From the NCBI GenBank assembly GCA_947034885.2, contig OX344758.2, positions 2,048,501 to 2,112,500 on the forward strand: a DNA stretch of 64,000 nt. The letters are read 5' to 3'. Every line of letters starts with the position of its first letter. Position 1 is the first letter of the stretch. The position numbers and the translations under genes were made by a program. Shown here piece after piece: positions 56,301 to 64,000 of this stretch. Origin of the DNA: Thuidium tamariscinum (Eukaryota > Streptophyta > Bryopsida > Hypnales > Thuidiaceae). The notes beneath the pieces are model-generated. The model was not told the DNA's origin. It made no database searches and saw only the letters and a program-made list of their open reading frames with translations.

Positions 56301-59300
56301 TTGCAACCCGAATCCCAAGATTCTGTCATGAAATACAAGATTACCAACAATAACTTCTCAGTCCGTGCTTAGAAAAAAATTGGATTTGACCAAACTCTTA
56401 AGGAAGTGTATTTGCATCATAAGAAATCAATACTAAATGTGCTACTTAAATGTATCTTCGATAACAAACTACAGCCATTGAAATTCCTTTGCCGCTCTTC
56501 TATCGACGCAGGAATACATCAAAACTCATTTAAATCCATGTACATTGAGAAGAGGAAAAGATTATGAATGCGAATTTGTTGATTTTGCTAAGAAAGGAAA
56601 ACAGCATACGTACTGTCAGACAGTAGGTTCCCGATCCCAATACAGCTGCACTAAGTGTAATTATCAGCCGTATCAGATTATCAGTCGTATCAAATTATCA
56701 GCGGTATCTAAGTCAGCTAAACAAGTGTGCCTAGGTAAGGCAGTTAACTTCATGAACGTGTGAAAACAAACGAAGAATAACGTCTAGCCAATCCGACGGT
56801 CTTGCTATCTTTATTAAGCATTATCCATGGTTGACCTGTTCTCTTAGTAGGTGGTGACCGACTAGGTTGAAAAAATACCTTTAACTCTCTGACCGCTTCG
56901 CCTGCTTCTGGACGAACCTGGTCACCAACAGCGAAGATCCCAATAGCAATTCCATCGAGACCTATCCAACCAACCGTTGCTCCAGTGCTGCTCCAATGTG
57001 CTAGTTTCTCCGCTGCGGCAACTGCAAAATATCAGCAACCAACTCAGGAAAGGACAGTATACAGCTCTGTAAAAACACAGACAGAGGTACCAAGCGAAAC
57101 ATCAACCAGATGAACTTCAGAAGGTCCCTAGTGCGCGAAGAAAGGAAACGGATGCAACAAGATACGTCTACGTAGTTTTCATGTGATTGAAACATAGAAG
57201 GCACGACAGAACGGACCAACATTAGGCCTCAAATATTCCCATGTAGTCATCCCCCTTGAGGTACAGTGGAGTCAAGAAGATTCCTGTATATACTACACAT
57301 CTTCATGAAGACAACATACACCTACGATAAGCACAATGAGATATCCTGCAATATATATCACTGGCGTTAGATCACAACGACGCTTAATGCTGATATGTAT
57401 GGATCACAATACCTGTATCCCACCCAAATCGAGCTGCCATGCGTGCATTTCCTATCTGGACATTATGACCATCGACTACAGCTGAGACTCCTTCTCCCGC
57501 AATCACCTCAAAATCATTAACATCTTCTGACGGCTCCACCCCGTTAAGGCGTGCGTAGCTGACAAGGGCTGATGCCAATGGATGACTCGCTTTGTTTTCA
57601 ACACTCGTTACCCTGCGGAGGGAAAAAAGCAGAAAAGGAATTCAACCGGGTATTCGGGAAATAATTGAAAAATTGAAGAAAAATTCCCACTTCTAGTAAA
57701 TCTTATGCTCAGAATTATACAGGAAGCAATAGCCAAATCTGATTCCAAAATCCTGTGAATTTTTTCCTTCACGTGAACATAAGGGAGTTTTAAGAGTTTA
57801 CCATGAAGGAATGAAACGATGTTTACCATCTCAATTGAGTCATTACCACCTCTTAAGTGCTAAACTCCGTTACATTACCATAATGGTAAAATCTTAAGAC
57901 TCTTTTGGAAATTAGCATAAGGATACGATCAGCAATTGACAAATCATACCAGTACAAAACCTGCTGCAGCGTGGAGATGCCATCGATAGAGAGCAAGTCG
58001 GACACACAAAACTGGCCTTCAGATAAAGTGCCAGTCTTGTCCAGGGCCACCACCTTCAGTCTGCCAAGTACCTCCAAATAGGTGCCACCTTTCACAAGTA
58101 ACCCCAAACGCGCAGCCTGGGCAATTCCGCATGTGACCACCACAGGGGTGGATATAACCAAGGCACACGGGCATGCCACTACAAGAAGAACGAGAGCAAG
58201 ATAAACCCAATGCTTAGGGTTGTGCACTCCAGCCGCCCAGGGGACAAAACCAATGATAATAGCTGCAATAACGACAGCTGCAAGGACAAAGCACAATCAG
58301 TGTAATTGCAAGTCATTTAGCTGAAAACTACAAAACATTGATGATGAATTTGCAAAAGAGATGGTAAATTAGTTTAATCACGAAACTAAACATTAGGGAG
58401 AAGCTCAAGAAACACGATCATAATTGTTGCTTTTCACAATCGAACAATCTCGTAGGAACAATACCAGGCGTATAATATTTCGCAATTTTCTCAACCAGCA
58501 TTTCAGTCTTGGAGCGCTGACTCTGTGCCTCTTCAACCAGTCTCACCATTCTCGCCACAGCAGAGTCAACTGACAGAGCTGTAGTTTTCATTGTCACATA
58601 CCCTGCAACAATCCAATGTCTTTGGATCAGGTTGACATGTGTGACTGTCACTGAACATGCACTTTCAAATCGCATCATCAAAAGAATCGCAAAAACTAAC
58701 ACCACCAAAAGAAAAACAGTATTGCTTTCTTTGCAGAAAATCAAACCGTCAGCAGTTTCCAATAAGAAAAAGAAAAGCCAATACGAAGATCAAAGACTAG
58801 TACACTACATCCGATTCAATTAGTACACACACGACCAGAACAAGACTGGAAATTTTGAAAATGTGTGAAACACTATTAGGAAACGCCTCTAGGTCATACC
58901 TGACACGTTGATTGTTCCAGCCCATACTATGGCTCCGAGCTCTTTCTCCACTGGAATTGACTCACCAGTCAAGCTACTTTCGTCTACAAAACCTCGGCCT
59001 GATACAACTTCTCCGTCTATTGGAATTGTATCTCCGGTCTTTACTGAAAGTAATGTTCCCACCTTAACTTCCTCTACTCGCACTCGCATTCCACCGTCTA
59101 AAAGAGTAGCACTCAGTGGTGCACGATCGACTACAGCCGCTATAGCAGAACGAGCCTGCATCGCAAGGTTTCAATAAACAGTTTGCTGAGGTTCAATGAG
59201 AATAAGTACTCGCAGGGTCCAATAAGCATTTAGTATTACGACGTCCTAAACAAGAGCTCCGTGAATGCATACTCGGTAATTGCACAAGCAAAGAAGACAG

Positions 59301-61666
59301 ACCAACCCCATATTGGACCTCCGAGCACCACAAGAGCATCAGTATTATGTAATGAAGCATATGTCTGCCAAAAGAAAGATGTGTAGACTTAAGTTCAGCG
59401 TAATACAAATCGAAGATACCACCAGCTCTATGACCCAAAAACGAGTGCATTTTCTCACCTTGTCAGTGGATCTTGATTCTAACCATTCTGCGAGTGCAAA
59501 CAGAAAGACAATGGTGCCAGCCTCCAAGTAATCTCCCAGTCCAATAGCCCCACAAGCTGCACACCACGAGACATCACTTGGATCACCAGGGCACTCACTC
59601 CTGATATACAGCTGAGTACATAACAGACTAGTACATATCATAACAAGACAGTTATCACATCGATTTAACTCGAGCACATTAAGAACATCTTCCAACATAA
59701 GAAAAAGCAGAATAAGGTGCAGCTGTTTTATTCATAATTACCAAAAAACTGTACAACGATACAAAAACACCAGAAAATGAGCCATATGACGCGGAAGAAT
59801 CTGATTTGACACAGCGATAAGGTCGAAAACTCACTGGCAATAAGCATGAGTATGTTGATATCGAGAACAAACTTTCTTAGTGCGGAAATTGCTTTCAAGA
59901 TTAATGGTGGCACCCCAACAGCAACAGCCCCCAGAGCCACCCACTTCATTGGTTCGTAAATGTAATGGAAGAAGGCAATCACTACCAGAATACCAGAGCC
60001 AAGGCACCAAGGACTCGGCCAGGTGCGACCAGCTTTCAACTCTCCGCGTTGATGTATGCTTGCGTCCAAATGTGCTCCATTCAAAACTTTCACTGCATAA
60101 GTAGAAAAGAAAAACGATTACTACAAATGCAGTATGATTGGAAAGTGCGCAAAATTCAAGGGCTCAGCAACTGAATCTCGGATGCAGTGAAAAAACTTGT
60201 GCGTGCTGTGAGTTGCAGGAGAAGGCATAAGGTTGGAATTAGCACCTAGTTGAACGTCAGAGACCAATAATTGATCGTGCGAAACAAGTACAGTCTTGGC
60301 AGTCACGTTCACAAAAACGTCCTCAACACCGGGTAGAGGGTCCAACAGTTTCTTGATTAACGGAACTTCACTCGGACAACATATTCCCATGACATCAAGC
60401 GTCGTCTTACATAATACAGGAACGAAATTCACAGGAATATCCACCTTCACCATCCCTCCCTGAACAACATTTCGCCCTACACTTGCGGAAGGCATGATCG
60501 TACAATCATCATCCGGTTGTTCTCTCACAATATCAAAACTATCTCTCTTATGGACAACCGAATCTTCATCAAATTGTGAAAGGTTCACGTAACCCTTTTG
60601 TTGAGGACTCTCATAGCTGAAAAGGTCCACAAGCTTGGGCCGAAGGTTTAACTTAGCCAAAGTTTTACCCCGATTAATTAATCGACCGTGCTCAATAAAG
60701 CTTGAAAGTCCATTTTGCACTTGTGGATGACTCAGCAGGAAAGAACCGTCGTTTAGAGGTAAAAGCCAATCAAAATGATCTCCGTGAGATATCTGAGAGT
60801 GTCCACAGCCTTCTCCATGCTTATGATCTATGTCTACCAGTGGTAACACGGTCTGACATAACCCTGATAGCTCGCGGAGTACCGGTAGTGCACAACCCGA
60901 CTCTTCCATACACTGCATATACAACTTTTCAGATATTAACACTGTACACATTTTATGAATGATACCTAGTACAAGTCTATTGAAATAGATTCCAGTGATT
61001 CCTTTTTCCAATTCTCTAGGGATAGACAAGATGCCATCGTTCTCAGCGGCCGGGAAGAAGAATTGATTCAGGCATCAGAAGCGGCAAGAATGTTTGATAT
61101 GGACAAAGAACGAAAAAATTTCCTTATTTGATGAGACAGTACAGATGTTTTCTCAGTCCTTGTTAAAGACAAGACGTGTTAGAAATCCTAAAAATCCATA
61201 GGCATTCAGTGAAATACAATGAAATCAAAACCAACGGTAGTCAAACCTGCGTGGCTCGCCCACAGGTGGATATGCGAACGTAAATCTTTGAATGACGAGA
61301 AAGCAAATATGACACTCTACTGTGACAAATCATTAAGTACATATTACACTGTTGAAGTAACATGAAAGTCAGAACAACTCATAGTGGATGGCTATGAGCT
61401 TGCCAACATATTTCATCAGTGCAATACACGACTTGATACAGAGCATGATATCAGACAGAGTAAGGAACCTGTTCCAACAGAATGTCCTCAATAATATCGC
61501 CATGGTGCACGTGAGCGTGTACGTGCCCCGACTCCTGAGGGCAGCACATATCGGTTGTATCATCCTCTGGCCTGTGATCTGCAAAACACAGGTCCTCATT
61601 TCCAGTGGAGGCTGCGTACTGTTGCGGCAATGAAACGTATGCAAGCCGCCCGCTCTCAAGTACCAT
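53389..61666 (-). CDS. Plant Zn/Cd-transporting P1B-type ATPase (HMA2/3/4-like) with long metal-binding tails
   Basis: Twelve exons join in phase: 61666-61469, 60912-60246, 60092-59835, 59556-59459, 59155-58900, 58602-58465, 58277-57950, 57612-57413, 57021-56879, 56322-56254, 55965-55533, 55148-53389 (1515 residues; family often 900-1200). Residues 1-233 are a His/Cys-rich extension. About 234-300 is an HMA domain with the plant Zn-pump GICCPSE motif. Then come two membrane helices (exon 3), GDYLEAGTIVFLF, the TGES actuator loop (exon 5), CPC metal-site helix (about 574), DKTGT phosphorylation site (about 618), SHPLA, MLTGD and GDGINDAPAL (exons 8-11), and two final helices. Exon 12 (586 residues) is Cys-Cys and His-run rich. 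CPC plus GICC predicts Zn2+/Cd2+ export. The first ATG after a tatagcag acceptor (exon from 61690) was taken as start; upstream leader exons are likely. Start choice and the exon 1-2 junction are the least certain parts. Confidence 0.9.
53575..54430 (-). repeat. 126-bp coding minisatellite in the ATPase C-terminal exon
   Basis: Five near-identical 126-bp units (phase near 53701, 53827, 53953, 54079, 54205) flanked by diverged units. Each encodes 42 residues: GGCCASGSCKA, SNKKPPTPA, EVRADSDATASNGP, SAAKTV. Units differ at only a few bases, so the array is young or kept uniform by exchange. CC..C motifs suggest soft-metal binding. Confidence 0.9.
54940..55030 (-). other. Two polyhistidine runs in the ATPase tail
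   Basis: Near the start of exon 12 the protein reads QKHHHHHNGF and KHMHHHHHHDKKEK, encoded by gtg/atg-rich triplet runs (ggtggtgatgatg on the plus strand). His runs in HMA4-type tails bind Zn. Confidence 0.8.
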
Positions 61667-61690
61667 AAAATGCTGGCCCTCTCTGTGCTT

Positions 61691-62961
61691 CTGCTATACA
61701 GTAAAAGCACCAAACAATCTATTAGAATGAATAATTCAACTCTAAATCATACTCAAACTAGTCAAAACCCTTTCAGTATCCTTCAACACCATATCAATTC
61801 ATAAATCAGAAGCCGGAATCTTTTAATCCCCATTCAAACAATGAACAAACTATCTACAGGACTTCAACGTACGTAAACCCTTCAATTTGCTGCAAAACAA
61901 TGCAGTGAATTAATGACGAAACATCAGACGAACGAGACTTATCGACTATGAGATGAGCTACATCTAAAACTATAAAAGCAACAGAAAGGAACAGATGGAC
62001 GAAAGTATTTGCAGAGAACGAAAAGACAGTGGTTCTGCAACAACGTCCCTCCAACATTGAATGCAATCAATTTTCAAAGAAGTAGTTTAAAAAAATTCGT
62101 AGTGTGAATCATATAATTATGAAAGACAACGCAAGCTTCCGGTCAACAGTATTGAACATGAAATATTTGAGTAGTGGAAAGCTCATGAGCCCCAGTGTTG
62201 CTTACAACGGAATAAACGGAACATTTTGTTCTCCGGTTTTAGTTCAGCAATAACTTGAACGCTTTCTAACAAATTTCTTCTGTATGTGTAATTATAGGTT
62301 AAGGACAGAGTCTGTTAAACAGAATCGAAAAAAAACACAAACGTGAAATTGCAATTGAAAAAATGTGAGAACAAGAATACTCTGCCTTCCTGTAAAACTC
62401 AAGAGCACCGGATGCAATTGAATATCGCCAGACACGAGGAATATACAGGATTCTAAATTCATCTTTCCAAGAGAGTGCAGAGCAACGTTCACCGATCTCG
62501 TGACAAACTATAGATCATTCATCATCTAAAGAGCTGCCGACGATTGAGCCGCGATATTCTCGTAACTACCTACTCTACGAACGCCTCCACAAGCACGCAA
62601 CGAAACTACAGAAGAGATGAAAACTGCTTGAGTTCTTGCCAAGCGAATTCTACGTTCTTGCCATAGCCAAATCAACAAGTCTGCAATTGAAAAACTCAAA
62701 AATCAAGAAACGAAAAAAGTACGCACCGCACACGAAGACAGCGGAAGCTCCCCCGCACTAGCCAAGGCCTCCGACGACTCCATAACTCCACACTCCCTCC
62801 ACCGTACGCTTCGCCAAAAGCACGTCAACTACCACAACGCACGGCAACACACATTCCAATCCGTTCGCAAACAATGATCAATCCCCTCCGCGCCTTTACT
62901 CCACCCCTCAGTACTGCTACTAAACCGTTACAATGATCCCGTCTTCTTCACCGGCTCACTC
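61691..62961 (-). other. Probable 5' leader region of the ATPase with leader intron
   Basis: On the minus strand, an acceptor (tatagcag, 61691-61698) precedes the first coding exon. The CpG-containing 62500-62930 segment looks like promoter-proximal leader. No coding exon found here. Exact leader exon boundaries not determined. Confidence 0.45.
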
Positions 62962-62970
62962 ATTATATAG
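62962..62970 (-). promoter_or_regulatory. TATA-like box for the ATPase gene
   Basis: On the minus strand this reads ctatataat, followed by a GC-richer stretch and then the leader. Position relative to the leader fits a TATA box; no transcript evidence. Confidence 0.4.
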
Positions 62971-64000
62971 TATCAACAAGGTCCTCTCTCTCTCCGTTAC
63001 GGAACAGCACCAGGCAATAAACCTTTCGTTTAATCGCTTCGCGCCGGGATGCAAGGGCCTCAATAATGAGACTATGGCGTGCTAAAAATGAAACAAGAAA
63101 AGTTTGCGAGCATTATCTATCAATGAGGCAGGGGTCCCTTTGGCATCCTTGAAAAGAGGAGCCGTATACTAAACAAAATTGTCTTATATGACTCCTGACT
63201 CCTCAGACCAACCTCTATCCTTGAATTCAGCGATAAGTCCCTCCCTCCCTCCCAGAGACCTAGAAAAGCATCATCCCTTACCTTCTCATCAGCATGGAGA
63301 GGAGCATGCCCTTGCTTATACAATGTTTGGCAGAGCTTCCGAGAGCGCCGGTCTCGTTGGCCTGCGAGAAAATCGCATGGCAAGTACTGTGGACATCTGA
63401 ATGGACGTAGCGTGATGAACGATCACGAAGTCACAGGCGATTCACGAACCTTGTGCGGTTGACGACGAATCTTTCAGCATCTCCACCGGGGGGGGGGGGG
63501 TACAAGCCCCTGCAAGAGGGATAGGTGTTGTACAGTACCATATATTTTTAGTTGTACGACGACGTACAGGCTTAAAATATATGTATCCACAACATCAAGG
63601 CAACTTCGATACTTGTTTACTTTTACCCTCAAAACCGACACTTTGCTACTAACTTAGGACTAGTTACTATTATAAAAGCTACAGTACTGTAGTGGGGGCC
63701 GGGCAGGGAGAACTGACCCCCTCGCTCGGCCACTTGGGTAAAACGCTGTAATTTTTTTATTTTTCACACAAATTTTTTTTCGCAAATTTTGAATTCATAT
63801 TTGCGATCAGAGACCGCAAATTAGTTGGGGGATGATGAAAGTAGGGGTGATCACAGCCCAAACTAGGGGGCTTTTTGTTTTGATTGCACCTCTGGTAAAA
63901 CATGGTAAGGCCGAGCGAGGGAGCCAATCCACCCAGATCGTGCCAATGCCACAATTAGAATTAAAGTAAAAATAATTTTCTAATTTTGGAGAACCATAAA
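62971..64000. other. Upstream intergenic flank
   Basis: No gene seen. A 12-base poly-G lies near 63489-63500. A foldback lies at 63712-63938. Confidence 0.4.
63712..63938. repeat. Foldback with GC-rich ends
   Basis: The left arm ccccctcgctcggccacttg, followed by gggtaaaac, is mirrored by gtaaaacatggtaaggccga, then gcgaggga. About 227 bp, AT-rich centre. Probably a MITE; target duplication not resolved. Confidence 0.55.

Overview
The window is nuclear DNA of a land plant. It has spliceosomal introns, telo-box promoter motifs, a plant-type GDSL lipase, a plant-type Zn/Cd P1B-ATPase, a plant-type LBP/BPI fragment, and long AT-rich intergenic DNA full of MITEs. I cannot name the species. Only two genes look clearly intact and expressible: mitochondrial ribosomal protein mL53 (8177-8560, +) and a 12-exon heavy-metal ATPase (53389-61666, -). 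A four-exon GDSL esterase/lipase (19756-23202, +) also has a complete, phase-consistent model. A five-exon gene for an unrecognised, probably organelle-targeted 223-residue protein (47327-48730, +) is complete except for one mutated splice acceptor. An LBP/BPI-like fragment (45572-46073, -) is a pseudogene.

Layout. 0-8 kb: a decayed piggyBac-like transposase (about 1.8-2.8 kb), then AT-rich DNA with TTAA-bounded elements. 8 kb: mL53 with a telo-box promoter. 9-18 kb: no gene, one GC-rich tandem duplication and a TTAA element carrying a nested second element. 18.6-24.2 kb: the GDSL gene (block A1) with a triplicated upstream repeat and MITEs in its introns. 24-28 kb: tandem repeats and a long foldback. 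29.3-32.4 kb: decayed copy (B1) of the 223-residue gene, carrying three CACTA-type foldback MITEs in and beside it. 32.9-36.5 kb: AT-rich DNA in which a nonamer, ACAATTWGT, recurs many times. 36.6-42.6 kb: decayed copy (A2) of the GDSL block, loaded with insertions. 42.6-45 kb: block C1. 45.6-46.1 kb: LBP/BPI pseudogene. 46.7-48.7 kb: B2, the better copy of the 223-residue gene. 48.7-50.1 kb: tandem array. 51-52.8 kb: block C2. 53.4-62.9 kb: the ATPase. The last kilobase is its upstream flank.

The most interesting signal is a set of TTAA-flanked elements of several families, with CCC..GGG or GGTGGG termini, sharing the window with a piggyBac-like transposase relic. Because the window contains its own segmental duplicates, precise pre-insertion sites can be read directly: one TTAA at 51196-51199 for the element at 42847-43075, and one TTAA at 24016-24019 for the back-to-back pair at 40291-42152. 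A second point is the ATPase. Its N-terminal His/Cys-rich extension of about 230 residues precedes the usual metal-binding domain, and its 586-residue C-terminal exon contains near-identical 42-residue Cys-rich repeats. No tRNA, rRNA or CRISPR array was seen, and no LTR-type element that I could support.
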